From DAOPZC01 sp035353175 (GTDB taxonomy: Bacteria; Verrucomicrobiota; Kiritimatiellia; RFP12; UBA1067): 26,739 nucleotides of DNA. The position numbers and the translations under genes are program-made. The DNA lies in NCBI GenBank assembly GCA_035353175.1, contig DAOPZC010000062.1:1-26739 (forward strand), written 5' to 3'. Positions 1 through 9,500 of the stretch are shown here, in pieces. Below the pieces are notes generated by a model. That model saw only the letters and a list, made by a program, of their open reading frames with translations, was not told where the DNA came from and ran no database searches. Each line of letters begins with the position of its first letter. Positions within the stretch are counted from its first letter, which is position 1.

Positions 1-86
1 GTCGCGCTCCCCGAACCTTTTCTGTTTCGGTGTCATGAATTGTGAGGCAACGCGGAAACGCTCTGAACTTTGAGATTTTTTGTGGC

Positions 87-99
87 ACCCATCATGGGT
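87..99. promoter_or_regulatory. Inverted repeat beside a putative -10 box
   Basis: ACCCAT-C-ATGGGT is a perfect 13-bp palindrome directly followed by TATGAT (100-105), which matches 5 of 6 bases of a sigma70 -10 element. The start codon of the lipoprotein gene lies 27 bp further on. No convincing -35 was found. The placement suggests an operator or activator site controlling the first operon; this is inference. Confidence 0.35.
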
Positions 100-132
100 T
101 ATGATAAAATTCTACCCATTAATGGAGATCAA

Positions 133-477
133 ATGAACACTCGTGAGATTTTGTTCCTGACCGCTTTTTCCGCCGCCCTATCATGCTGGACCGGATGTGC
201 GAGCTCGCGCGTTATCGAAAACACACGCGTGCCAGAAATTGTCATCACCGAATCCGGCGCAATCACCTTTAACGACGAGCGCATCGAGGTCGCCAAGATC
301 GCCTCCGCCATCAAGTCCGCAGGTTTTGAGCGCACGCAGGAAGTCAACATCCTTATTCCGGACAAACCGGACCGTTCAATCATGAAAGCCGTTTCAGGCG
401 AATTGGTGCGCAACGGCTATACGCGCACGATTTTTGTCAAAAACCGCAAAGCCAGCGCTGTCGTGCCGAAGAAATAG
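133..477 (+). CDS. Small lipoprotein with ExbD/TolR-like periplasmic domain
   Basis: This encodes a 114-residue predicted envelope protein. The ATG at 133 is chosen because GGAG lies 5 nt upstream and the protein then begins with a signal peptide. An upstream in-frame TTG at 70 would put 21 unlikely residues before it. A hydrophobic stretch (about residues 6-19) ends in WTGC, a loose lipobox with Cys22 as the possible lipidated residue. Residues about 34-110 have the alternating strand and helix pattern of the ExbD/TolR periplasmic domain (isoleucine-rich strand, ESG turn, IASAIKSAG helix, NILIPDK strand). Canonical ExbD has an N-terminal transmembrane anchor with an essential Asp, which is absent, and no ExbB/TolQ gene is next to it. 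It sits 5 bp upstream of the patatin gene, so the two are probably co-transcribed. Its function is unknown; the fold assignment is by eye. Confidence 0.7.
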   Translation: MNTREILFLTAFSAALSCWTGCASSRVIENTRVPEIVITESGAITFNDERIEVAKIASAIKSAGFERTQEVNILIPDKPDRSIMKAVSGELVRNGYTRTIFVKNRKASAVVPKK

Positions 478-482
478 AACGT

Positions 483-1430
483 ATGGCGCATTCCCACCAA
501 AGCCCGCACAAAATCGGCATCGCGTTCGGCAGCGGCGGTGCACGCGGCTGGGCACACCTCGGCGTGTTGCGGCGCTTGGAAGAATCAGGCATCTCAGCCC
601 ACTGCGTCGCCGGGACGAGTGCGGGTGCCATTGCCGCGGCGCTCTACGCCTCAGACAACCTTGCGACCATGGAGGATTTGGCCACGCATCTGGACTGGAA
701 ACAGGTTGCGCAGCTTTTCCTCGAAGTCAACTTCCCGCGCTCCGGGCTTCTGACCGGAAAGAATGTGATGCGCTTGTTGAAAAGCGTTATCGGGGTGCGT
801 GCGATATCCAGCCTGCGCGTCCCATTCGCTGCGATCGCCACCGACCTTGAGACCGAAAAAGAGGTTGTTTTCCAATCCGGAAATCTGTACGAAGCCATCC
901 GGGCCAGCATCGGAATACCCGGCATTTTCACAACGACTCGCATCAACGGCCGCCACCTTGTCGATGGTGGACTCGTCAACCCTCTCCCCGTCTCAGTTTG
1001 CCGTGCCATGGGGGCCGATTTCGTGATTGCGGTCGACGTCAACCTGAGGGCCTCTTCCGAAAAGCCCAAGAACGAGAAAAAGATTAAGCTCCCCGCCCCA
1101 TCCCCGCGCATCTCAAAGCTGATCGGGTCCCTCGGGAAAATCATTCCTCAGCGGCCGGCTCGGGCCGCAAACATGGCTTACCGCTGGGCTAATACGAAAA
1201 AAGAAGCAGACGACCTTTCCATTTTCGACGTGCTGACCCGCTCATTCCGTCTCGTCGAAAACCAGATCACCCGTCGGGAACTCGCCCTCAATCCGCCTGA
1301 CCTCCTGATCCAACCGGCCGTGGGTGACATTATGACGCTGGAGTTCCATCGGGGACCCGAAGCCATTTCTGCGGGCAGAGCCGCCGTCGACGAGATCTTG
1401 CCCCTCCTTCAACCGCTGATTCGAATCTGA
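483..1430 (+). CDS. Patatin-like phospholipase (RssA/NTE family)
   Basis: This is a predicted serine lipid acyl hydrolase of 315 residues, the usual size for bacterial RssA-type patatins. Visible landmarks are the glycine-rich oxyanion loop GSGGARG (residues 16-22), the nucleophile elbow GTSAG with Ser46, and the DGG motif with catalytic Asp161 (161-163). These form the Ser-Asp dyad typical of the family. No signal peptide is seen, so it is probably cytoplasmic or membrane-peripheral. The ATG is 5 bp after the stop of the lipoprotein gene, and ligA follows after 23 bp, which suggests one transcript. The ribosome binding site is weak (GAAGAA inside the preceding gene), consistent with coupled translation. 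The substrate is unknown. The family assignment is firm, but assignment to a specific named gene is not. Confidence 0.9.
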   Translation: MAHSHQSPHKIGIAFGSGGARGWAHLGVLRRLEESGISAHCVAGTSAGAIAAALYASDNLATMEDLATHLDWKQVAQLFLEVNFPRSGLLTGKNVMRLLKSVIGVRAISSLRVPFAAIATDLETEKEVVFQSGNLYEAIRASIGIPGIFTTTRINGRHLVDGGLVNPLPVSVCRAMGADFVIAVDVNLRASSEKPKNEKKIKLPAPSPRISKLIGSLGKIIPQRPARAANMAYRWANTKKEADDLSIFDVLTRSFRLVENQITRRELALNPPDLLIQPAVGDIMTLEFHRGPEAISAGRAAVDEILPLLQPLIRI

Positions 1431-1453
1431 ACCTTAATTCCTCCGAGAATGCC

Positions 1454-3754
1454 ATGTCTCTTAGTCGCCTCGAGTTCCTCCGGAACGAAATCCGTCGTCA
1501 CGACCGCCTCTACTATGTGGAGGCCCGTCCCGCAATCGGCGATGCCGATTATGATACGCTTTACCGCGAACTCGAAGACCTCGAACGCGCACACCCCGAC
1601 TGGATAACGCCCGACTCCCCGACCCAACGCGTCGGAGGCGCCCCGCTTTCCGCCTTCAAGCAAGTCCGTCATGACCCGCCCATGATGAGCCTCGACAAGA
1701 CTCACTCCCGCGACGACCTGATCGACTTTGACACTTTTCTGCGTCGCCAACTTCCCGACGAGGTCTGGGATTACGTTGTCGAGCCCAAGGTCGACGGTGT
1801 GGCATTTTCCCTGCTTTATCAAAAAGGAATACTTACCCGAGCAGCAACGCGCGGCAATGGCGAAGTCGGCGATGACATCACCGCCAACATCAAGACCATC
1901 CGATCCGTGCCCCTTTCGATTGCAGATGCCGGAGATATCCTCGAAGTGCGCGGAGAAGTGTATATGACACGCGCCGGTTTTGCGGAGCTCAACCGGCGCG
2001 AAGAAGAAGCCGGCCGTGAGCCTTTCATGAACCCTCGCAACGCCGCCGCAGGATCGCTCAAACAGCTCGACCCCCGTGAAGTGGCTCGCCGTCCCCTCGA
2101 AGCCGTCATTTACGCGGCGGGCGTGGTCAAAGGCGTCGATTTCCCCACGCACGGCGGCATGCTTAAACAGTTCGCCGACTGGGGCTTCAGAACACCGCCA
2201 TGGCAACGGCTCTGCGTGGACATTCATGCCGTGTTAGCGGCCATCGACGAACTCGAGACCATGCGGCACGGTTTTCCCTTCGAAATCGACGGTGCGGTCG
2301 TCAAGGTCAACCGCCGCGATCTGTACCCAAAACTCGGCAGTACCGCCAAATCGCCGCGCTGGGCACGCGCTTTTAAATACGAGCCGGAACGCGCCGAGAC
2401 CCGCATTTGGAAAATTACCGTCCAGGTCGGTCGGACCGGCGTTCTCACGCCCGTCGCGGAGCTTGACCCGGTGCTGCTCGCCGGATCCGAAATCTCCCGC
2501 GCGACGCTTCATAACGCTGACGAGATCGCCCGCAAGGATATCCGCGTCGGGGACCGCGTCTGGGTCGTCAAGGCCGGCGACGTCATCCCTGCCATCGAGA
2601 GCGTGCTCACGGAGAAACGCGGCGGCGGCGAGACCGTTTTCGCCATGCCGGACACCTGCCCAGAATGCGGTGGCGCGGTTGCGCGCATCGCCGATGAAGT
2701 GGCGCACCGCTGCACCAACCCCGCTTGCCCCGCTCAGCGCGTGGGGCGCCTCGAACACTTCGCGTCACGCGACGCGCTCGACATTCGAGCCATCGGCGGG
2801 AAGGTCGCCGAGGCCCTTGTCGCGCAGGAATGGGTCAAGGACCCCCTGGACCTTTTCTCGCTCACCTTGCCCCAACTCGAAGCGTTCCGAATCGGCGATG
2901 AAACCACCGGCACGCGCAAATTCGGCAAAAACGCGCAAACCGCGATAGAAGCGCTTGAGGCGGCACGAACGCGGACGCTTGACCGCTGGCTCTTCGCCAC
3001 GGGGATTCCCAACATCGGCGTCACCGTAGCCGACCAGATTGCCGCGGCCCACACACGTTTTTCCGAACTCGCGGACTCGCCAATCCTCACAGCAGTTGTG
3101 AAGCTCAACAACCTGTACGATCAGGCGACCTCGGCCAACCCTCGCTCCACGCTGTTCCGGCCAAAGGATGACGCCGAACGAGAAGAGCGCCAAGCGCGCT
3201 ACAACCGAATTTGTGGCGAAATCGGCGTTGCAGGCGATTTCCTTGTCGCTGCCGGTGTGGCCGAAAAAACGCCGAACACCACTCTTCCTCCGCTCTACAG
3301 CTGTGTCATCAAAACAGAAGCGGCCAAGTCTGTGCTGGCGTTTTTCGCCGCGGACTACGGCAAGCGCTATCTCGAGCGCCTGTGTGCGCTGGGCATCGAC
3401 CCCAAAGCAAAAGACAAGCAGACCGTCGCTGCAAATGCGCCGCTTGCGGGAATGACGTTCGTCTTGACGGGAATCCTTTCACTACCGCGGAGCGAGATCG
3501 CGGAACGCATCAAAACAGCGGGCGGCATTGTGCAGGATGCCGTCAGCACGACGACACGCTATCTGGTGACGGGCCGCGACGCCGGAGCAACGAAAATCAA
3601 CAAGGCCAGGAAACTCGGCACCCGCGTTCTCGATGAGGACGAACTACTTGTGTTCCTCTCTGGCAACGCCCCCGTCCTGCCGACGACGCCCCCAACAGCC
3701 CCGTTGTCGCCGTCACCCATTTCTGAGCCGTACCAGCAACAAGAACTCTTCTGA
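1454..3754 (+). CDS. ligA: NAD-dependent DNA ligase LigA, enlarged form
   Basis: It seals nicks in duplex DNA using NAD, joining Okazaki fragments and repair patches. The 766 residues contain an Ia domain with the YYVEARP and DADYD motifs (about 18-34), an adenylation domain with the KVDG motif (Lys112 is the AMP-accepting lysine) and RGNGEVGDD, an OB fold, a four-cysteine zinc finger (Cys402, 405, 420 and 425), helix-hairpin-helix repeats and a C-terminal BRCT domain (about 663-735). Family members are usually near 670 residues. The excess comes mainly from an insertion of about 70 residues in the HhH region (about 552-620) and a proline-rich tail. The last residues are QQQELF, which fits the Qxx(L/M)F sliding-clamp binding consensus. 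The ATG at 1454 gives the expected N-terminus, although its ribosome binding site is weak. It follows the patatin gene by 23 bp. Confidence 0.97.
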   Translation: MSLSRLEFLRNEIRRHDRLYYVEARPAIGDADYDTLYRELEDLERAHPDWITPDSPTQRVGGAPLSAFKQVRHDPPMMSLDKTHSRDDLIDFDTFLRRQLPDEVWDYVVEPKVDGVAFSLLYQKGILTRAATRGNGEVGDDITANIKTIRSVPLSIADAGDILEVRGEVYMTRAGFAELNRREEEAGREPFMNPRNAAAGSLKQLDPREVARRPLEAVIYAAGVVKGVDFPTHGGMLKQFADWGFRTPPWQRLCVDIHAVLAAIDELETMRHGFPFEIDGAVVKVNRRDLYPKLGSTAKSPRWARAFKYEPERAETRIWKITVQVGRTGVLTPVAELDPVLLAGSEISRATLHNADEIARKDIRVGDRVWVVKAGDVIPAIESVLTEKRGGGETVFAMPDTCPECGGAVARIADEVAHRCTNPACPAQRVGRLEHFASRDALDIRAIGGKVAEALVAQEWVKDPLDLFSLTLPQLEAFRIGDETTGTRKFGKNAQTAIEALEAARTRTLDRWLFATGIPNIGVTVADQIAAAHTRFSELADSPILTAVVKLNNLYDQATSANPRSTLFRPKDDAEREERQARYNRICGEIGVAGDFLVAAGVAEKTPNTTLPPLYSCVIKTEAAKSVLAFFAADYGKRYLERLCALGIDPKAKDKQTVAANAPLAGMTFVLTGILSLPRSEIAERIKTAGGIVQDAVSTTTRYLVTGRDAGATKINKARKLGTRVLDEDELLVFLSGNAPVLPTTPPTAPLSPSPISEPYQQQELF

Positions 3755-3799
3755 CATGGCGCGCACGTTCGCCTGAAACGGACGAAACGCATTTCGGCA

Positions 3800-3829
3800 T
3801 TGCGACCGGCATGCTCTTCCTGCTAAATT
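3800..3829 (+). promoter_or_regulatory. Putative sigma70 promoter for the ychJ-HAD pair
   Basis: TTGCGA (3800-3805) and TAAATT (3824-3829) are separated by 18 bp, and each matches 4 of 6 consensus bases. They lie in the AT-rich gap between ligA and the SEC-C gene, about 60 bp before its start. This is read by eye only. Confidence 0.35.
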
Positions 3830-3890
3830 ATTTAAATGTGCCGACGAAATTAAGAAGCCGTCGACACCGCGATACCGGAGGATTTTTTTG

Positions 3891-4400
3891 ATGAGCGACT
3901 TGTGTCCCTGTGGAAGCGGTCATTCCTACGAGGAGTGCTGCGAACCTTATCTGATCGAACGCGCAAAACCGAAAACTGCCGCCGCACTCATGCGATCGCG
4001 TTACTGTGCCTATGCGATGGGCTCGGTCGATTATCTGTATAAAACGTCGGGGCCGAAGGTCCGCAAAGAGTTTGACGCCGAGAGCAGCCGGAAGTGGGCT
4101 GAGTCCGCCAAATGGACGGGCATTGAGATTTCCTCCGAAGCGGGAGGGGGCGCGAAAGACGAGAGCGCGGCCATCGAGTTCATTGCCCACTACTCGATCA
4201 ACGACACGGACTTCAACCACCACGAGCGAGCTGAATTCGCAAAGATCGACGGCGAATGGCGTTTCATTGACGGCAAGATCTTTGGCCCCAACCCCCTTCG
4301 ACGGGAACAGCCGAAGATCGGCCGCAACGATCCTTGTCCCTGCGGCAGCGGAAAGAAGTATAAGAAGTGTTGCAGCCAAGAGTCTCGGCATGACACCTGA
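3891..4400 (+). CDS. YchJ-family protein with N- and C-terminal SEC-C motifs
   Basis: This 169-residue protein resembles the UPF0225/YchJ family. An N-terminal CPCGSG zinc-binding motif (Cys5, Cys7, Cys16, Cys17) is followed by the family signature LMRSRYCAY (about 33-41) and an NTF2-like middle domain. A second SEC-C motif (CPCGSGKKYKKCC, about 149-161) closes the protein. In SecA the SEC-C motif binds zinc and contacts SecB and ribosomes. The role of YchJ proteins is not established. ATG 3891 is preferred over the TTG three bases upstream because GGAGG lies 9 nt before it. The stop codon overlaps the start of the HAD gene, so the two are probably translated together. The family is well supported; the function is not. 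Confidence 0.9.
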   Translation: MSDLCPCGSGHSYEECCEPYLIERAKPKTAAALMRSRYCAYAMGSVDYLYKTSGPKVRKEFDAESSRKWAESAKWTGIEISSEAGGGAKDESAAIEFIAHYSINDTDFNHHERAEFAKIDGEWRFIDGKIFGPNPLRREQPKIGRNDPCPCGSGKKYKKCCSQESRHDT

Positions 4401-5058
4401 GGCATTCATTTTTGATCTCGATGGCACGCTGCTCGATACGGAGTTAATCTGGGCCGACGCGATGTGCGCGTTTCTTGCCGACCGGCATTGCCATTGTCAA
4501 AAAGAAACGTTGTTGCATATCGTTTTCGGCCGCTCATGGACGGACATCTACCGCGACATTACGGACCGGTTTCCGACGCTTGCCAACACGCCGGCGCATG
4601 TCATGGCCGAGGGTTTGCGTGAGTATTACTTGCAGTTGCGCAGCCAAGGGAACAACATCATAATCCACTCTTCTTCCGCCCTGCTCAAGAAATTGGCGGA
4701 GCAGTGGCCAGTCATCATTGTTTCCGGGTCCCCGCGCATCGATGTCGAAGAGGCCGTAAAACTTCTTGATGCGGCCCGTCATGTCCGCTTTGTGCTCGGA
4801 GCGGAAGATTATTCGCCCGGAAAACCTTCGCCGGCCGGATTTCTGGCAGGCGCAAAACGGCTCGGCATTCCGCCCCGGAAGTGCCTCGTCTTCGAGGACT
4901 CGCACGCAGGCGTCACTGCGGCCAAGGCTGCGGGCATGTGGTGCGTCGCGCTTGATCGCTCCTGCGCGCATCCGCAAGATCTCACGGCGGCTGACTGGGT
5001 GCTGAAGGACCTGGCCGATTTCTCGGTCGATGAATTTGTGAAGCGCCTCAAGACCTGA
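4390..5058 (+). CDS. HAD-superfamily hydrolase, beta-phosphoglucomutase-like
   Basis: This is a predicted phosphatase or phosphosugar mutase of 222 residues. The HAD motifs are in order: motif I DLDGT (nucleophile Asp9, acid/base Asp11), motif II SGS (Ser112), motif III Lys145 in GKPSP, and motif IV FEDS (Glu169, Asp170). The helical cap lies between motif I and motif II, as in subfamily IA enzymes such as beta-phosphoglucomutase and sugar phosphatases. The ATG at 4390 overlaps the YchJ gene by 11 bp and has AAGAG 7 nt upstream. The frame is open further upstream, but that part is antiparallel to the YchJ coding content and lacks HAD sequence. The substrate cannot be told from sequence; small phosphorylated sugars are typical for this group. 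Confidence 0.9.
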   Translation: MTPEAFIFDLDGTLLDTELIWADAMCAFLADRHCHCQKETLLHIVFGRSWTDIYRDITDRFPTLANTPAHVMAEGLREYYLQLRSQGNNIIIHSSSALLKKLAEQWPVIIVSGSPRIDVEEAVKLLDAARHVRFVLGAEDYSPGKPSPAGFLAGAKRLGIPPRKCLVFEDSHAGVTAAKAAGMWCVALDRSCAHPQDLTAADWVLKDLADFSVDEFVKRLKT

Positions 5059-5106
5059 TCCGCCCGTAGCGGCCAGACGCGTCCTCGGCAACAGGACTCC
5101 CGTCTG

Positions 5107-6438
5107 TTACCTGCAAAGCGCAAAACCGCCCACGCAGGTGTCCGCGCCGAAACCGTAGCTCTTAACCTTCACAAACAAATCACGGCTGCTGCGCATCGCC
5201 TCGGGGACCATGAACACGTTGACCGAAAACCGCGTTTCCAACAGCGGGGTCTCGGTCCATGCCGCTCCGTCCGCAGACGCGAAGACGTGGACCGGCTCGC
5301 CGGTCTTGCGCTGCTTGCTCAGCGCGGCCAGCACGGCGAAACGCGTCGCGCCTTGTCCCTTCTCCGCCAGCGGTAGCCGGTAGACCAGCTCGTCCACATA
5401 AAACCACCACGTGCCACAGTCGCCGCCCTTACCGCTCACGAACGCCGCGCTTGCCGCCTCCGGGTCATCGCCGATCAGAAAGTGCCACACGACGTCCTTG
5501 CGGCCCTCGAACGGCAAGGCTATGGGAGGAGAGGGACGAGAGAGATCAGGCATCGTCTCGGCGCGGAACCCCTGCGCCACGTCGCAGAACACGCGCGCCG
5601 AGATGCGGCCATCGCGCATGCCGTAGATCCAGTAACCGTCGACGCTCTTGACGTGCGATGACTGGACGATTTTTGTTTTCGGCAGCGCGAAGACCGAGGT
5701 GGCGTTGCCGTGCACGTGCCCTGCCAGCAGCCAAAGCGGTCCCGAATGGTTCGTGAAAGCCTCTCGGACCATCGCCGGTATGCCGCGCTCCCGTTCCGTC
5801 ATGCCCAGCGATGGCTGGTGGACAAGCACCACCGCGGTTTGGCGCTCCGGCAAGGCAGCACACTGTTCTCGGATCCATATCCGCTGCAGCGCATCGATCC
5901 CGCCGTCGTGTCCGCCGTTCCAGACCATGAACCTAATGTCCGAATCTTCAAAGCTCTGATACGGCAGACACGATTTGAAAACCGTCCGGAAAAAAGCGGC
6001 GCCGACCTCGCGCGGCATGGTGTCGTGGTTGCCGACCACCAGTTTGAGAGGAATATCCTTGCGCAGTTTCTCAAGCTTTTCGCGTAGCCCTTCCAGCTCC
6101 TGACGCGCGCGGATCTTGCCCTTTCCGTCAGGCGTGTGGCCAAAGCTACGCGAGACGCTGCAGCCGTTGTCGCCCAAAAGCGCGACGAAACGCGGAGCGG
6201 GCTGCATCGCGTTCCAATCGGCAATCTGTGCGAGGAAATGCTGGCTGTATTCGGGATCGTGTACGTCACCGCACACCACAAAGACGCTGTTACCGTGGGC
6301 AGCAGGATCGAACCCCTCCGCCTTGAAAGCTTCTAGCCAATCCTGTTTCCACACGGTCTCAACCCCGAACGCCGAGCATGCGGCTAAAACCGCAGCCCAC
6401 GCCGCCCCCTTCAGGAGTCCGTGTCTGTTCCGCATCAT
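5107..6438 (-). CDS. Secreted calcineurin-like metallophosphoesterase
   Basis: This 443-residue protein begins with a signal peptide (about residues 1-25, hydrophobic core WAAVLAACSAFG). The two-metal phosphoesterase motifs appear in order: GDVH (57-60), GDN (89-91), GNHD (136-139), a histidine in VLVHQPS (His207), and GHVHGN (240-245). All metal-binding residues of the calcineurin-like fold are therefore present. Residues after about 300 form a separate region with the look of a beta-sandwich, perhaps for binding cell-surface or carbohydrate material. The start ATG at 6438 has GGGGGA upstream; an immediately following ATG is an alternative. It is convergent with the HAD gene and divergent from the CotH gene, so it is probably transcribed alone. 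The substrate (nucleotide, phosphoester or phospholipid) is not determinable here. Confidence 0.88.
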   Translation of the reverse strand: MMRNRHGLLKGAAWAAVLAACSAFGVETVWKQDWLEAFKAEGFDPAAHGNSVFVVCGDVHDPEYSQHFLAQIADWNAMQPAPRFVALLGDNGCSVSRSFGHTPDGKGKIRARQELEGLREKLEKLRKDIPLKLVVGNHDTMPREVGAAFFRTVFKSCLPYQSFEDSDIRFMVWNGGHDGGIDALQRIWIREQCAALPERQTAVVLVHQPSLGMTERERGIPAMVREAFTNHSGPLWLLAGHVHGNATSVFALPKTKIVQSSHVKSVDGYWIYGMRDGRISARVFCDVAQGFRAETMPDLSRPSPPIALPFEGRKDVVWHFLIGDDPEAASAAFVSGKGGDCGTWWFYVDELVYRLPLAEKGQGATRFAVLAALSKQRKTGEPVHVFASADGAAWTETPLLETRFSVNVFMVPEAMRSSRDLFVKVKSYGFGADTCVGGFALCR

Positions 6439-6503
6439 TTCATATTCCCCCGTCCTGAAAATTGATGAGTGGAATCATAACACATCGCGATAAAACGGTC
6501 ACC

Positions 6504-6518
6504 CCACGTTATTCGTGG
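6504..6518. promoter_or_regulatory. Inverted repeat in divergent promoter region
   Basis: CCACG-TTATT-CGTGG is a perfect 5-bp inverted repeat. It lies in the 134-bp gap between the divergent phosphoesterase and CotH genes, just upstream of the likely -35 box of the CotH gene. It is a candidate operator serving one or both genes. Confidence 0.3.
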
Positions 6519-6534
6519 CGGCGCCCATTCCTGC

Positions 6535-6563
6535 TGGATACCATACTCAGCATGTCCTATACT
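6535..6563 (+). promoter_or_regulatory. sigma70-type promoter of the CotH gene
   Basis: TGGATA (6535-6540, 4 of 6) and TATACT (6558-6563, 5 of 6) are separated by exactly 17 bp. The -10 box ends only 9 bp before the ATG at 6573, so the expected transcription start falls on or next to the start codon. No ribosome binding site is present, which fits a leaderless mRNA. Confidence 0.5.
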
Positions 6564-6572
6564 GTTTTTTGA

Positions 6573-9500
6573 ATGGCGACAGGTATAAAAAACGTTTGGT
6601 GCTGCGCCTTACTCGCTGCGCGTTTCTGCGCGGCTTCCCCCTCTGTCATTATTTCCGAATTCATGGCCGAGAACAGCGGCATCCGCTACGACTCGTTCGG
6701 AAATGCCTCCGACTGGATCGAGCTGCAGAACACAACCAGTCGCGCCATCAGCCTGGCCGGCTGGTCACTGACCGACAATGCCGGTACTCCGACGAAATGG
6801 GTCTTGCCCGACGTCACCCTGCCGCCTTGGGGCTCTCTCCTTTTGTGGGCATCGAACGCCGACTGTACCGACCCCGCTGGCGAGCTCCACACCAACTTCG
6901 CGCTCAGCAAAAACGGCGAATATCTCGGGCTCTATGACGCCGACCACATGTTGGTCCACGACTTCGGCGCCAGCTATCCGCCACAGTACGAAAACATCTC
7001 ATACGGACTCGCCCTCTCGCTGGTCCAAGAGGTGACGGAGCTGGTCTCGACCGTTTCGCCCGTCAGAGCCTGCTGCCCGACCAACGATGCGTTCGATGCC
7101 TTCTGGCGCGACCAGGCCTTCGATGACAGCGACTGGACCAACGGCATCCTCCCCGCCGGCTACGGCACCAAAAACCCATCCTGGGTCTCGCAGGTCAATC
7201 TCAGTCTGCTCCCGATCGCGCAAGGCAAGCCGGGCGTTTACCTGCGAATTCCGTTCTCGGTCAAGGATGCGCCCGCCGTCCAGTCGCTCAGCCTGACGAT
7301 GACCTACGACGACGGGGTGGCGGCCTACGTCAACGGCGGCTTCGCGTGCGGCGCGAACACCCCACCCCACGAAACCCTGAGCTACACCAACTATTCCGCC
7401 TCGATCCTCGGCGATCCCGCCACGCTGACCTCCGCCGACATCAGCAACGCCACCAACCGTCTGACCGGCGGCGTGAACATGCTGGCTGTCCACCTGATGA
7501 ACTGCAACGCGTCGAGCAGCGACCTCTTCCTTAAACCCCGCCTGATCGCAGTCAGCAAAACGCTCTACGCCACGAACGATCCCGGTTTCCTCATCACCGC
7601 CACGCCCGGCACCCTCAACGGCGACGCCGCAACCCAGCGACTGCCGCAAATCGTCACCTTCTCCCGGCCTGCCGGCATCATCGCCACGGCCTTTCCCCTC
7701 ACCCTCAGCGGCAACGCCGCCAGCCAGACCATCCGCTACACGACCAACGGCGCCGATCCGACCCTGACCAACAGCACGCTTTACACTGGCCCCTTCGACG
7801 TCTCGACCTCCTGTCACCTGCGCGCACGCGTCTTCGACGCGGCCGGGCGCAGCGGCACGACGTCCACCGCACAATACACGTTCTACGCCAACGATTCGGC
7901 CACGCTCAATTTCGCGACTGCACTCCCCATCCTCGTGTTGCGGGAAAACGACCCCGTGCTGAACGGCATTCCAACGGCTGAATCCACCAATTACACGGCG
8001 TGTACGGCCCACCTCATTGAACCCCTCGGCGGAACGGCATGCCTCACCAGTCCGGCCACTCTGACCGCCCGCGCCGGCATCCACATCCGCGGCTCATCCT
8101 CTTCCGGTTGGTTAAAAAAACCTTTCACGCTCACCTTCTGGGGCGAAGACAACGACGACCGAAAGGTCGCCATCGCCGGTTTCCCGGACGGCTCCGATTT
8201 CGCGCTCATCGCGTCCTACCATTACGACCGCACCTATATGCACGATGCCCTAATGTTCGACCTCTCCCGGCAAATCGGGCGGTGGGCCCCGCGCACGCGC
8301 TGGGTAGAACTCTTTCTGATCGGCAACGAGACGAACGCCCTTTCCGCATCCCGATACCAAGGCCTCTATGTGCTGGAAGAACGCATCAAGGCCGGCAACG
8401 GGCGCGTCCCGGTCGACGACGTCGTCTCGCCGGGCGACACCGCTCAGCCCGCCCTTTCCGGCAGCTATCTCTTTAAGGCCGACCGCGTGGACTATGACGA
8501 GTACAGCTGGAGGACCGCGCATAACTTTCCGAACAGCAGCGGCCGCTACATGGTCATGGCGTATCCCAAGCTGGACACGCTCCAGCCCGAGCAGCGGCTC
8601 TATCTCGTCAACGCGTTCAACGATTTCGAGAACACGCTCTTCGGCAGCGACCCCATGAATCCTGCGACCGGCATCGGCCGACACATCGACCTGCTCTCCT
8701 GGGCCGACTTTCACATCTTGAAGATGTACTCCATGGACGTCGACATCTTCACGCTCAGCTCCTGGTTTCACAAAGACCGCGGCGGCAAGCTCATGGCCGG
8801 ACCGGTCTGGGATTTCGACCGCTCGCTCGGCCCCTACGGGAACGATTATGCCACAAACCCCAACGTCAAACGCTGGGACGTCTGGACCTTCGCCTCGGAG
8901 CCCTTCATCCGCGCCGATTTCTGGGGCAAGCTGCACGCCCAGCCCGCCTTCCAACGCCTTTACTGGGACCGGTGGGCCGAGTTGCGCAAAGGTGCGCTTT
9001 CCAACACCAACCTGGCGACCACCATAGCCCGTCTCAAGTCGGACCTGCCCGAAGCCGCCGCAACCCGCGACTACACGAAATGGGGACAGTGGCCAACCAA
9101 CGACGTCTTCGGCCGCACCCATTCCGGCGAGGTGAACTGGCTCACGTGGTTCGCAACGAACCACGCCACGTGGATCGACCAGAACCTGTACACCAAATGC
9201 GCGCTCATCAGACCCCCGAACGTCTCCCCCGCGCCCTGCACCCTCCCGGCGGGAGCGGTCCTGACCGTCACCTTTACGGCGACCGAGGGCGACGTTCTCT
9301 ACTACACGCAGGACGGCAGCGACCCCGCGCTCTGGAACAACCAGCCCAGCCCCTTGGCCCGTTCGTGCGCCTCCGGCGTATCGATCCAGTTCACCTCATC
9401 CGCAGACCTTTTCGTGCGCGCTTACAACACGTCCAGCGGCAAGTGGAGCCTCGCGGCCCGCCGCGAATATCTGATCGGAGGACATCGCGCCAAGCCGGGT

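Noticed and set aside
4006..4389. Longer N-terminal extension of the HAD protein (350 residues)
   Set aside because: This part runs through the YchJ gene in another frame, is Arg/Pro-rich, and HAD sequence starts only at 4390.
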